Below are positions 17,145 through 25,336 of a stretch of DNA of 64,000 bases, one piece after another. Origin of the DNA: Aerococcus viridans (lineage in GTDB: Bacteria > Bacillota > Bacilli > Lactobacillales > Aerococcaceae); assembly GCF_002083135.2 (NCBI RefSeq), contig NZ_NBTM02000001.1:496001-560000 (forward strand). The letters are read 5' to 3'. Made by a program: the position numbers and the translations under genes. The notes below the pieces were generated by a model that saw only the letters and a program-made list of their open reading frames with translations, was not told the DNA's origin and did no database searches. Every line of letters begins with the position of its first letter. Position 1 is the first letter of the stretch.

Positions 17145-18239
17145 TTAATCCACCCTACTTTCTATCAAAAGGTCCTGACCTAATGGCGTGATTGCTTGGA
17201 TATAACTTGTGAGCGCTTGGTCCATATGTGGAAAACCGAAACCACTGATAGGACTATACTGGTCAAAACCACCAATGACTTTGGGTCCAATATAAGTGTG
17301 GATTTCTTGGATTAACCCAGCTTCAAGTAGCGAAGCATTTAGTCTTGATCCACCTTCAACATAAATACTTTGAATACCTTGTTGACCTAGTTGTGTGATT
17401 AAATCCACTAAATCTACCTTGTCATTCTTCGCATTCACAACCAATAGCTGACAGCCAGCTGCTTGATAGGCTTGGTGATCTTGTGGATTCTGATTAATTG
17501 TCGCAATAATTGTGGGCGTTTCCTTCGCAGTTTTGACTAATTGGCTGTTTAAGGGGAGCTTCAAGCTACTATCACAAACAATACGGATAGGATTAATCCC
17601 CTCAAAATCGTCAATTCGAACAGTTAACGATGGATTATCAGCAAGCGCAGTCCCTATGCCAACCATAATGGCTTGGTTACTGTGGCGTTGGTAGTGCACA
17701 TGCTCTCGTGCAATGTTGTTCGTTATCCACTGGGAATCCCCAGTGTAAGCAGCTGTTCGACCGTCAAGAGTCATGGCATACTTCATGGTGACATAAGGTT
17801 TTTGATGGGGCATAAAGTAATTGAATTTACGGTTAAGGTCTTCACTTTCTTCAGCCAAAAGACCCGTTTCCACTTCAATATGGTGGCTTCTTAACTCCTG
17901 GATCCCTTTTCCAGCAACCAATGGATTTGGATCGGTTGCAGCAACCACCACTTTTTCAATACCCGCTTCGATAATAGCTTGCGTACAAGGCGGCGTTTTA
18001 CCAAAATGACAGCAGGGTTCCAGCGTGACGTACATAGTTGCCCCTTTTACATCATGCCCTTGTTCGTTGGCATCCTTTAAGGCTTCTCTTTCCGCATGCA
18101 AACCACCATACTGCTGATGATAGCCTCGACCGATAATTTGGCTATTCTTTACGATAACTGCACCAACCATAGGATTAGACCTTGTCCAACCCTGTCCTAA
18201 ATTGGCTAGGTCAAGTGCTTCTTGCATATAGTCTTTCAT
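17145..18239 (-). CDS. ribD: Bifunctional pyrimidine deaminase/reductase RibD
   Basis: A 364-residue fusion. The N-terminal deaminase (residues 1-~145) has the zinc motif HAEREAL ... PCCHFGKTPPC. The C-terminal reductase (NADPH-dependent) begins near PYVTMKYAMTLDGRTA and has IYVEGGSRLNASLL. It carries out the second and third steps of riboflavin synthesis. It is the first gene of the operon behind the FMN riboswitch at 18362-18480. Confidence 0.97.
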   Translation of the reverse strand: MKDYMQEALDLANLGQGWTRSNPMVGAVIVKNSQIIGRGYHQQYGGLHAEREALKDANEQGHDVKGATMYVTLEPCCHFGKTPPCTQAIIEAGIEKVVVAATDPNPLVAGKGIQELRSHHIEVETGLLAEESEDLNRKFNYFMPHQKPYVTMKYAMTLDGRTAAYTGDSQWITNNIAREHVHYQRHSNQAIMVGIGTALADNPSLTVRIDDFEGINPIRIVCDSSLKLPLNSQLVKTAKETPTIIATINQNPQDHQAYQAAGCQLLVVNAKNDKVDLVDLITQLGQQGIQSIYVEGGSRLNASLLEAGLIQEIHTYIGPKVIGGFDQYSPISGFGFPHMDQALTSYIQAITPLGQDLLIESRVD

Positions 18240-18285
18240 TCACTCATCCTTTCTCTAAACAACAAATAATCCAGTCAGAGTGACG

Positions 18286-18322
18286 AAAAAAAAGCCCTAG
18301 AAATAAGATTCCTAGGGCACAC
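18286..18322 (-). terminator. FMN-riboswitch terminator before ribD
   Basis: Minus strand: GCCCTAGGAATC ... TTTCTAGGGC stem followed by eight T. It lies between the aptamer and ribD, so it is the conditional terminator. Confidence 0.9.
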
Positions 18323-18361
18323 AAATAAACTATAGACTTATAGTATTCGTTTATTTTGATT

Positions 18362-18480
18362 CTACTCTTCTTCCATCCAGACTTTACTGTCGGTCTCGGA
18401 ATTACACCGAGTCAGCCCCTAATTAAAGGAGGTCGCGGACTTTACCGCCGGTCGGGAATCACACCCTGCCCTGAAGATTT
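18362..18480 (-). promoter_or_regulatory. FMN riboswitch (RFN element) of the rib operon
   Basis: The minus strand contains ATCTTCAGGGCAGGGTG, ATTCCCGACCGGCGGTA, AGTCCGCG, CCGACAGTAAAGTCTGGATG and GAAGAAGAG, the conserved blocks of the FMN aptamer in the right order. It precedes a terminator and ribD, so FMN should repress ribDE(BA)H. Confidence 0.97.
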
Positions 18481-18501
18481 TATTTGAATGTTTATGGTGA
18501 T

Positions 18502-18530
18502 ATCATACGGTATTAAAAAGAAAATGTAAA
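18502..18530 (-). promoter_or_regulatory. Promoter of the rib operon
   Basis: Minus strand: TTTACA (18525-18530), 17-base spacer, TATGAT (18502-18507), placed just upstream of the FMN aptamer. Confidence 0.7.
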
Positions 18531-18576
18531 CCCAAATGTATTTTTTAAATAAAAAATATATACTATAGGGTATTTA

Positions 18577-19212
18577 TTACTGGTGATTGGATAGGAAATT
18601 TTCCTTTACTTGGCCATTTTTACCCAAGTATAGTTTGCCAAACTCATCAATTAAGCCATGGAATTCTTGGGCTTCTTCATAAGTGAAGTCATCCGGTAAG
18701 TTAATCTCTTGGTAAAGGCTTTGGTAGGTTTTGTATGAATTTCCTGTCAACCAACTAAATAATCGCCTAGCGTAGGCATCAGCGATAAACGCTGGTTGAT
18801 CAAATATAAAAACGCGAAATACATCAGCTGTTTCAAACCCTACCCCGCGTAATTTCAAGATTTCACTTCGTAACTGTTTTCCGTATTCATGCTGCATGGC
18901 TTGATAATCCCATTTGTGGTTATCAAACCATTGGAAACTGGCTTGAATTGCTCGTGCCTTGTTGCGGTAGAATCCACTTGGTCGAATCAACGTTTCTAAT
19001 TCTTCTAACGTGAGCTTTAAAATTTCTTCTGGCAAAAAACCAGTAGCTGCGTTCAAGTTATTTAGGGACTTTTCAACGTTACGCCAATTGGTATTTTGAA
19101 CAAGGATAGCCCCCAAGATAATTTCTACCTTAGTTTCAGCAGGCCACCAACCTTGTGGGCCCATTTCATTTAATAAGGTATCGTATAACTTTCTAATAGC
19201 TAATTTATTCAT
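18577..19212 (-). CDS. HhH-GPD DNA glycosylase, COG2231/MagIII-like, no Fe-S cluster
   Basis: A protein of about 211 residues of the endonuclease III superfamily. GPQGWWPAETKVEIILGAILVQNTNW is the family start; the helix-hairpin-helix reads LRGVGFETADVF and the catalytic Asp lies in FIADAYARRLF. The Lys that makes EndoIII a lyase (GVGRKTA) is replaced by Glu, and the four Cys of the iron-sulfur cluster are absent. Both features match Helicobacter MagIII, a 3-methyladenine glycosylase, as I recall it. It is transcribed in the same direction as ogt, 90 bases downstream of it, so an alkylation-repair role is inferred. Start choice between 19215 and 19212 is uncertain. Confidence 0.85.
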   Translation of the reverse strand: MNKLAIRKLYDTLLNEMGPQGWWPAETKVEIILGAILVQNTNWRNVEKSLNNLNAATGFLPEEILKLTLEELETLIRPSGFYRNKARAIQASFQWFDNHKWDYQAMQHEYGKQLRSEILKLRGVGFETADVFRVFIFDQPAFIADAYARRLFSWLTGNSYKTYQSLYQEINLPDDFTYEEAQEFHGLIDEFGKLYLGKNGQVKENFLSNHQ

Positions 19213-19304
19213 CATCTCACCCTAAATTATTTTGCCGTTATGTGGTATTTTCTTTGCACCTTCATGTAAAAATTAATGGATTCCTATTAGCCTCACACCT
19301 ATAC

Positions 19305-19826
19305 TTAGTGGTTGTCTAGCTTGGATTGGTCAAATCCTTCCAAAGCCAGCAAGGCAATTTTGCGGTCGATACCACCTGCATAACCAGTCAATGCACCATT
19401 AGTGGCTACAACTCGGTGACATGGAATTAGAATCGAGATGGGATTGTGGCCAACAGCACCGCCAGCTGCACGAGCTGAACCCTTTTTCCCAGGAGTGGTT
19501 AAAGCAACTTTATCAGCTAATTCCTTATAGCTAGTCGTTTGGCCGTAAGGAACATTAATCAGTGCGTTCAGGATTTGCTTACGGTAAGGCGTTACTTCTG
19601 GATCCAAAATGTTAGGGTCAAGAGTTGGGTTCTCACCAGCAAAATAAGCATCTAACCAATTTTTTACTTGCTTTGTCACTGGCGTTTCTCCTTCTATCAT
19701 AGTCTGTAAGTCGTATTTACCACCAAAGTATCTTTGATCACTAAACCACAATCCTTTAATCGCATGTTCATCATTCACGATAGTCATTTGACCAAGTGGT
19801 GAGGTGTAAGATGATTTGTAATACAT
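19305..19826 (-). CDS. ogt: Methylated-DNA--protein-cysteine methyltransferase
   Basis: A 173-residue suicide repair protein that takes the methyl group from O6-methylguanine onto its own Cys. The active-site motif is ILIPCHRVV near residue 138, preceded by ARAAGGAVGHNP. The helix-turn-helix stretch VPYGQTTSYKELA (DNA minor-groove binding) is also clear. GGAGGG lies before the ATG. It is followed by the COG2231 glycosylase gene on the same strand, which fits joint repair of alkylation damage. Confidence 0.95.
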   Translation of the reverse strand: MYYKSSYTSPLGQMTIVNDEHAIKGLWFSDQRYFGGKYDLQTMIEGETPVTKQVKNWLDAYFAGENPTLDPNILDPEVTPYRKQILNALINVPYGQTTSYKELADKVALTTPGKKGSARAAGGAVGHNPISILIPCHRVVATNGALTGYAGGIDRKIALLALEGFDQSKLDNH

Positions 19827-19854
19827 GGTAATCCCTCCTGGGCTAAGATGACAG

Positions 19855-19897
19855 ATACCCTAGCTATCTCAATAAAAGATGGGGATAGCTAGGGTAT
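19855..19897. repeat. 14-bp perfect inverted repeat
   Basis: ATACCCTAGCTATC pairs perfectly with GATAGCTAGGGTAT across a 15-base loop. It lies between the ogt start and the tautomerase stop. The plus side is followed by GGCTTTTATG; the minus side has no T run, so a terminator for the tautomerase gene is possible but not typical. Confidence 0.6.
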
Positions 19898-19925
19898 GGC
19901 TTTTATGTACTTGTAGTAATGCTAT

Positions 19926-20309
19926 TTATTCTGCGTACTGTGCAATACCATTACCAAAGGACCAGTTCTCTTTATTTACTTCTACTAAGTTGATAAAGAC
20001 ATCTTCTTTGCGAATATCTAATTGGCTATTTAATTTATCAGCAACTGTCTTGTATAAAGCTTTTTTCACCTCAGTTGTACGCCCTTCATTCATCGTGATT
20101 TGAATGATCACGATACCATCTGTACGGTCAACACCTAGGTAATTGGTAGAAAATATCAGTTCTTCAGCTTTTAAATCATTCACAACCACAAACTTATCTT
20201 CTTCTGGGATGCCAATTGTTTCAAGCATAGATTCGTAAACTAACTCACCTAGTTGTGATTTAAATTCTGCTGACTTACCTTCTAATAGATCGATTCTAAC
20301 TAATGGCAT
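19926..20309 (-). CDS. Tautomerase-family protein (4-oxalocrotonate tautomerase superfamily)
   Basis: About 127 residues, beginning MPLVRIDLLEGKSAEF. In this superfamily the Pro exposed after Met removal is the catalytic base, so the start at 20309, supported by AAGGAG, is chosen over the upstream ATG at 20318. Two half-repeats of the beta-alpha-beta unit are seen (second: IVIIQITMNEGRTTEVKKALY, then EDVFINLVEVNKENWSFGNG). It resembles the YusQ-type long tautomerases. The physiological substrate is unknown. It is a lone gene. Confidence 0.85.
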   Translation of the reverse strand: MPLVRIDLLEGKSAEFKSQLGELVYESMLETIGIPEEDKFVVVNDLKAEELIFSTNYLGVDRTDGIVIIQITMNEGRTTEVKKALYKTVADKLNSQLDIRKEDVFINLVEVNKENWSFGNGIAQYAE

Positions 20310-20465
20310 GTAGCACACTCCTTATATCTTTGATATCCTCATTATATATAAAGTGAATTAAAATGCTAGTTTCACCCTACAACAATTTTTAGAAGTACCG
20401 TACTATACATTGTTTGATATATGTAAAGGAATATCTTTTTATAGAGACTTGTTGATTTCTAGCTT

Positions 20466-20502
20466 AAAAAAACCGATAACGCTTTTAAGGTCATCGGTTT
20501 TC
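20466..20502 (-). terminator. Terminator of the cupin gene
   Basis: Minus strand: AAAACCGATGACC ... GTTATCGGTTTTTTT, a stem with a seven-T tail, 46 bases after the cupin stop. Confidence 0.8.
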
Positions 20503-20547
20503 TTGGTTTAACTATTGTTTGCACTTTTTATGCATTTCATGTTTGTT

Positions 20548-20985
20548 TTATTCATTTGGATCGCTTTCAGCATCTTCTTGAGTGCCATGAACAGTACCAG
20601 GTACGTGATCAGGGCTAGCATAAATGGTATACAGTTTTAACGGTACACTCCCCCGATTGGTGATATTATGCCATAAACCTAGTGGCACAAAGACTGCTTC
20701 ATCTTCTCCAATTTTTTGTTCAAAGGATAAATCATCCTTAGCAGGGCCCATCTGGCAAAGACCCTCACCTTGCTCGATACGGATAAATTGATCACTTTCA
20801 TGATGTACTTCTAAACCAATATCACCGCCTACAGGAATTTCCATAACAGTCAACTGCAACTTGTCACCTGTCCAAATCGTCGTACGAAAATTTGTATTCT
20901 CTAATGTTTCTTTTTCAACATCTATAATATACGGCTTTTTGTCGTTATCTACATTACCAGTTAGAAATTTATTATCAGTCATCAT
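20548..20985 (-). CDS. Cupin-domain protein
   Basis: A 145-residue single-domain cupin. Motif 1 reads GGDIGLEVHHESDQFIRIEQGEG (His, His, Asp/Glu positions of the metal site) and motif 2 reads FVPLGLWHNITNRG with the last His. The metal site thus looks complete. Similar small cupins in lactic acid bacteria are unassigned; sugar-isomerase-like and stress-related roles have been suggested. AAGGAGG precedes the two adjacent ATGs, so the start may be 20985 or 20982. Confidence 0.85.
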   Translation of the reverse strand: MMTDNKFLTGNVDNDKKPYIIDVEKETLENTNFRTTIWTGDKLQLTVMEIPVGGDIGLEVHHESDQFIRIEQGEGLCQMGPAKDDLSFEQKIGEDEAVFVPLGLWHNITNRGSVPLKLYTIYASPDHVPGTVHGTQEDAESDPNE

Positions 20986-21134
20986 AATCCCTCCTTATCT
21001 ATAATTTTACTCCTTATATATTTAAATGCAAATATATTGTGAATTAATGAGCAAAAATAATTTGGTTGCTTGCTGTTTATTTTTAGTTTATGCTTTTTTT
21101 AGTTATTCATTCAACCTTAGAAAGGCGTTTTATC

Positions 21135-21365
21135 ATGAAATCACTTATCCAATTTTGGCAACATGCATTTAATTTTAAACAGAAAATAAGCTGGCGCCAA
21201 GCATTATCTAGGATTTTAACGAATCTTATTTTTATTATTATACTCTTCTTTATTGCTTTAATTGCACCTCCTTCATGGGAGGAACCTATTGCTTATTTTG
21301 TCCAAGTTTATACGATTATTTCAATCGTACCAACAATTACCACTATCATTAGCGCAATAAGATAA
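21135..21365 (+). CDS. Small membrane protein, DUF805-like
   Basis: A 76-residue protein beginning MKSLIQFWQHAFNFKQK, a pattern like the FxxYFxFxGR start of DUF805 proteins. Two hydrophobic helices follow (LTNLIFIIILFFIALIA and VQVYTIISIVPTITTII). It ends where DUF805 proteins usually continue with a conserved RRLHD stretch, so it may be a shortened member. The frame is open upstream to 21090, but GAAAGG at 21120-21125 favours this start. The DUF805 link is tentative. Confidence 0.6.
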   Translation: MKSLIQFWQHAFNFKQKISWRQALSRILTNLIFIIILFFIALIAPPSWEEPIAYFVQVYTIISIVPTITTIISAIR

Positions 21366-21403
21366 TCATCAAATTTATATCATTTAAGAAAGGTGGGGGT
21401 AAC

Positions 21404-21718
21404 GTGAAGAACACTGATAATTTTTATGAGATGGAAGAAAATTTTTTGAATATTTCTAAAGAAATTGAGGCCATGTCTGATTCCTTGGAAAATTTTGAAA
21501 GATACCTACCAAATATCAAACTATTCCTTAACTACTATGGCAGTGAGACTTGGTTTAAACATTTAAAGATGGAAGAACAAGGCTTATTTGAAGATGCTAG
21601 TACAACAGCTGTACTTGGAGAAGACTACAGCTATGACCTTGTTATAGATATTATGGATTTAGCCAATAAACTAAAAAGTGTTGGTGAAAGCTTATTGGAA
21701 GATAGCTCAAATTCCTAA
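21404..21718 (+). CDS. DUF4298-family protein
   Basis: A 104-residue acidic protein starting with GTG behind AAGGTGGGGG. Residues ~45-90 read YYGSETWFKHLKMEEQG ... VLGEDYSYDLVIDIMDL, matching the DUF4298 core (YYgSeeW, DEaG, GVLSED, LL). The N-terminal part is a predicted helix. It is 38 bases downstream of the small membrane protein and may be co-transcribed with it. Function is unknown. Confidence 0.75.
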   Translation: MKNTDNFYEMEENFLNISKEIEAMSDSLENFERYLPNIKLFLNYYGSETWFKHLKMEEQGLFEDASTTAVLGEDYSYDLVIDIMDLANKLKSVGESLLEDSSNS

Positions 21719-21872
21719 TCCGTCAATAACAAAAATTTAGTTATTTACTGCTAATTAAATCGAATTTTAAGTGGTAAATAGCTATCTTTTTTTCTATTTA
21801 GCTTCATTGGGTGCCTCTATTAAGAAGAAAATTTTAGTATAAGCTATTTTAATAGTATTAGACTTATTTATA

Positions 21873-21915
21873 ACAAAAAAAAGCCATTTCCCACATAAGT
21901 GAGAAATGGCTTTTT
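21873..21915 (-). terminator. Former rpsI operon terminator, displaced by the integrative element
   Basis: Minus strand: AAGCCATTTCTCAC ... GTGGGAAATGGC stem followed by eight T. In the minus direction the only upstream coding end is the duplicated S9 C-terminus at 22005-22054, so this is most likely the original terminator of rplM-rpsI. It now lies ~6 kb from rpsI and also ends the ATPase transcript. Confidence 0.75.
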
Positions 21916-22004
21916 GATTTGAATATGGATTGGTACTCGACTTCTTTGGAAATCTCCGTAACATATTGTATCCATACACGAATAAATTCGTAATAGCGCC
22001 GAAA

Positions 22005-22054
22005 TTAACGTTTTGAGAATTGAGGTGCTTTACGCGCCTTTTTAAGACCTGGTT
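22005..22054 (-). repeat. Left attachment site (old rpsI 3' end)
   Basis: On the minus strand it encodes [15 protein letters not shown] and a stop, the S9 C-terminus. It differs from the right copy at 4 of 50 positions, all synonymous. It is probably the tail of the host gene before integration, cut off by the element. Confidence 0.9.
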
Positions 22055-22217
22055 CGACTCCCTGTTTTTTTAATTTGCTTGGAAAAGCTTTAATGTCAAC
22101 TGATTTCGTCTGTATAATCAACAAAGATTTTACTTGCTTTCAGATAATTTGAAAGCACTGGTGTCAATTTTCCATAAAAAATCGCGAGCCGAAATTGAGC
22201 ATTTAACGCAACACCTA

Positions 22218-24752
22218 TTATTTAGGTTTATTTGATTTTTGAAAAGAATCACACGCCTCCAGATAAGCTATCAGCTCCTCCGGAGTAGGGATAGCTTCCC
22301 CTAATCCCGCAGCCCTATCATGAACCCAATTGGAGCAATTACTCATTCCATTTTCAACTTCTTGATATAAATCTTTTGTAAATAAAGCACTTTTTAACCT
22401 TTGTGTTTGAATTGCAGGGCTAAATCTTTGTACAGAATTATTAAATAGAATCTCCTCAATCATCCGTTCCCAAGTTTCTCTAAGCTGCTCACACCATAAT
22501 TTTGCACTTTTTTCGTACTCGTCTTGTTTATTGACATCTCCAGATTGCAATAACTTATACGTTTTTTCTACACTTTGCAACTCATTTCTAAGATACGAAA
22601 TCCTGTTCTTCACAGTCATTCCAATCCACGGCACATTATTCTGTACAAATCCTGCTTCATTCTGGAGCTTTCTGAGCGTTGTAGTTTGATAAGAAATGTT
22701 TTCCTTATCACAATATTGCTGAATACTTAATAGAAAAGTAATATCGTGTGTAAATATAACGATTTGTTTGCATTTAGCTTCTTCGACAAGTCGCCTTGAA
22801 ATCGCTTCTCGCCTTTTGTGATCCAAAGAACTAACTGGATCATCAAAAACTAGGCAATTATTATTGGGGTTCAATTTCGTTTCAGCCAAAAAGTTGGCAA
22901 GAGCAATTGATCTTTGCTCACCTTCGCTCAATATTTCAATGGGTCTTTTACCTTGAACAGTCAATTTGCTCAGCGTAGTTCCTTTTCGTCCTCGTTGTAC
23001 AATTTGCGCAGAAAAATTCGTCTGTAAATTTTTGCATTCCACTTTAAAATTATCAACATATTCTTGAGTAACATATTTTTTAAATAACTGATTTTGAAAT
23101 GTTGTGATTCTGTTTGTTGAGGGATTTACTCTCTGTGCTTTATCGATCCATCTCAAATTTAGAATGTAACTATTAATTTGAGGTAACAAACCCTTTAACT
23201 TTTTAATATCATCATACTCTTCTTCAAATTTCTTTATTTCCTTCAATTCAAAAGCAACTTCCTCCTGATTTAATTCCGTAATCTTTTTATCAAGTTGTTT
23301 GTATATCTCATTAAAACTATCTGTACTGATAGCTTTATTCTCAATTCGAAAGTCTAAATTATTAGAACCCAGATTTTCCACAATATTTTTTTTCATCTCT
23401 TCAAATTTTAGTTCTGCATCAAAAATTATTTGTAAATGACCTGGATATTCTTCCTTCAACCATTCTTCTAATTTTGAATCATTGACAATTAGCTTTGTAT
23501 CTAGAGATAAAAACTCACCCGTTATTTTGTTGATGTTTTTGTTTGCCATACTTAAATTTTTTTCTGCTGCACTAGATAAAAACTTCCAATACTTATCAAT
23601 TAAGTGTACATGTTCTAATGATTGACCACAGAAAATACAATGATCAATTTCTCGATCAATAGCTTTGTAATATGTGTCAGCTACCTGAATAAAATTTTTC
23701 CACTCACTTGATCCAAGCAAATATATATTATCATCCTTAAATTGCTTCAAACCTTCCTTATCACATATTTGCTCTAATTCCTCTTTTGATACCAATAAAT
23801 CCTTTGTTTTTTGCAATCTATTCGAGGAAAACTTCTCATTTAATCTTTTAATTTTTTCTTCAAGTTGCTTCAAGTTTGTTTTGTAATGATTGTATTCGGC
23901 CACTTTCTTATTGACATTCAAGCCTAATAAAATTGCTTTTCTTTTCATTTTTTCTTTATAATCTACTTCTAGTTTTTCCGATAGTGTTATTCTTTGTTCC
24001 AAATTATTTAAGTCTGTATCTTTGTTCAAAGATAGCACTAAATCTCTTATCGACGTGTTTTCTTTAAAATAAATAATAAACGGATTTTCAACTTGGAGTT
24101 TTTTTATAGCCGTTTCCAAACTATTCTTGACATATACAAAACCGGCCATTAAATCCTCAAAAAATCTAAACTCTATAGGTGCAAAACTAATTTCATTTTC
24201 TTTTGTCAAATCGTTCATAGCACTGACTGTGTCAAAAACTGCCACACTATTGAACAAACTTTTATTTTTTTCTTTTGGAAAATTTATAACGGACTGTTTT
24301 CCAGCTAGGTCAGTAAAATGAAAATTGGCACCAATCTCTTCATTTGCATCACTATAAATATTAGAGATTATATTTTTATCTCCTCTAGATAAAAAAGCAT
24401 TATTTAGTAGCCTAGTATATCCTGACTTACCTGTTCCATTTTCTCCATAGATTAAAGTGATTTGGCTACCTATACTTAAGGATTCCTTTGAACTAAGCGC
24501 GTTTACGCCAGTTATGTTTGATACTCCATCCCATGTATAATATTCAGCAGATTCACTTATATCGTTTTTTATTAAGAAAGGCAAATCTTCTTTTTGAAGA
24601 GGTTGCTCCACTAAATCAAATTCTTGCTTGAATAGTAAATATACTGTTTCTAGTCTAGCATCATCTAAATCTCCATTCGCGAATATTAGGTTTCCTAAAT
24701 ATTGTTGCCAATAAGGCTGATTCTTAATCCATTCAACAATTTCATTGAGCAT
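22218..24752 (-). CDS. AAA/ABC ATPase with zinc-hook coiled coil, RloC/PrrC-like (candidate defence effector)
   Basis: An 844-residue protein. Residues 1-~90 are an N-terminal domain starting MLNEIVEWIKNQPYWQQYL. Walker A is YGENGTGKSGY (~103-110). Residues ~200-560 are coiled coil with CIFC (Cys372, Cys375) at the tip, a zinc-hook arrangement. The ABC signature region is LSEGEQRSIALANFL, Walker B is CLVFDDPVSSLD (~636) and the switch is IVIFTHD. The C-terminal domain has LRETWERMIEE (~757-767) and NWVHDRA (His811), so an Arg-x3-Glu ... His set is present, recalling the anticodon-nuclease triad of PrrC/RloC, though with wider spacing. The start at 24752 is preferred to 24791 because AGAAAGGA precedes it. 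It is the sole intact cargo of the element. A defence role is inferred. Confidence 0.85.
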   Translation of the reverse strand: MLNEIVEWIKNQPYWQQYLGNLIFANGDLDDARLETVYLLFKQEFDLVEQPLQKEDLPFLIKNDISESAEYYTWDGVSNITGVNALSSKESLSIGSQITLIYGENGTGKSGYTRLLNNAFLSRGDKNIISNIYSDANEEIGANFHFTDLAGKQSVINFPKEKNKSLFNSVAVFDTVSAMNDLTKENEISFAPIEFRFFEDLMAGFVYVKNSLETAIKKLQVENPFIIYFKENTSIRDLVLSLNKDTDLNNLEQRITLSEKLEVDYKEKMKRKAILLGLNVNKKVAEYNHYKTNLKQLEEKIKRLNEKFSSNRLQKTKDLLVSKEELEQICDKEGLKQFKDDNIYLLGSSEWKNFIQVADTYYKAIDREIDHCIFCGQSLEHVHLIDKYWKFLSSAAEKNLSMANKNINKITGEFLSLDTKLIVNDSKLEEWLKEEYPGHLQIIFDAELKFEEMKKNIVENLGSNNLDFRIENKAISTDSFNEIYKQLDKKITELNQEEVAFELKEIKKFEEEYDDIKKLKGLLPQINSYILNLRWIDKAQRVNPSTNRITTFQNQLFKKYVTQEYVDNFKVECKNLQTNFSAQIVQRGRKGTTLSKLTVQGKRPIEILSEGEQRSIALANFLAETKLNPNNNCLVFDDPVSSLDHKRREAISRRLVEEAKCKQIVIFTHDITFLLSIQQYCDKENISYQTTTLRKLQNEAGFVQNNVPWIGMTVKNRISYLRNELQSVEKTYKLLQSGDVNKQDEYEKSAKLWCEQLRETWERMIEEILFNNSVQRFSPAIQTQRLKSALFTKDLYQEVENGMSNCSNWVHDRAAGLGEAIPTPEELIAYLEACDSFQKSNKPK

Positions 24753-25146
24753 CCTAAACTTTCCTTTCTTAAAACAATAATCGCTTAACATACATATTTA
24801 CTACACTCATATGCCACCAAAACTGTTTATGATCTATTTTTATTTAATCAAGGCAACTGCATCACAGAAAATTTTTCGACTAAATAAATGATTAGTCAGA
24901 ATTTTACATCCGAGATTTGCTATTCTATCAATAATGGCTTACCCAATAAAACTAATACATTAAGCTTCCGTATACTTTATCCACAATTTCACAAATATCA
25001 ATAAGTAATCATTTTTCACACTCAAAGAAATTATACCTCAATTATGATTGTTATAAACAAATAAAAAGGAAATAGTATTCAAAATATCTATTACAGTTTT
25101 CTGCATTGATTTTACTCACAATCAAAATTTTGTTTTAACTCGTGAT

Positions 25147-25336
25147 CTATTTCCCAAACCAATCCTCCACCTGATCAGCACTCACTTCCCCATACAACTT
25201 AATCAACGTCGGTCGCAGCGTCTGAATCGTCTCCACCAACTCTTCACCGCCAAACATTCCCGTAAATGGTTTATCCGTCAATTCTTCAGACAGATCATTG
25301 ATCAACTGAATAGTAACCAAGGAGTGATGATTTTTG
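25147..25336 (-). pseudogene. Unidentified gene relic (C-terminal ~60 residues)
   Basis: The minus strand keeps an open frame of about 60 codons ending with TAG at 25147-25149, including INDLSEELTDKPFTG, GGEELVETIQTLRPTL and SADQVEDWFGK. The regular acidic, helical pattern looks like a real protein C-terminus, but no start or ribosome site is seen, and its 5' end runs into the Rep gene leader on the other strand. I do not recognise the family. The rest of the stretch 24753-25146 holds nothing I can assign and is very AT-rich. Confidence 0.4.

Noticed and set aside
22044-22064. GGTTCGACTCC, like the T arm of a tRNA
   Set aside because: It spans the left end of the element, and no acceptor, anticodon or D arm can be built around it. 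Chance match at the junction.
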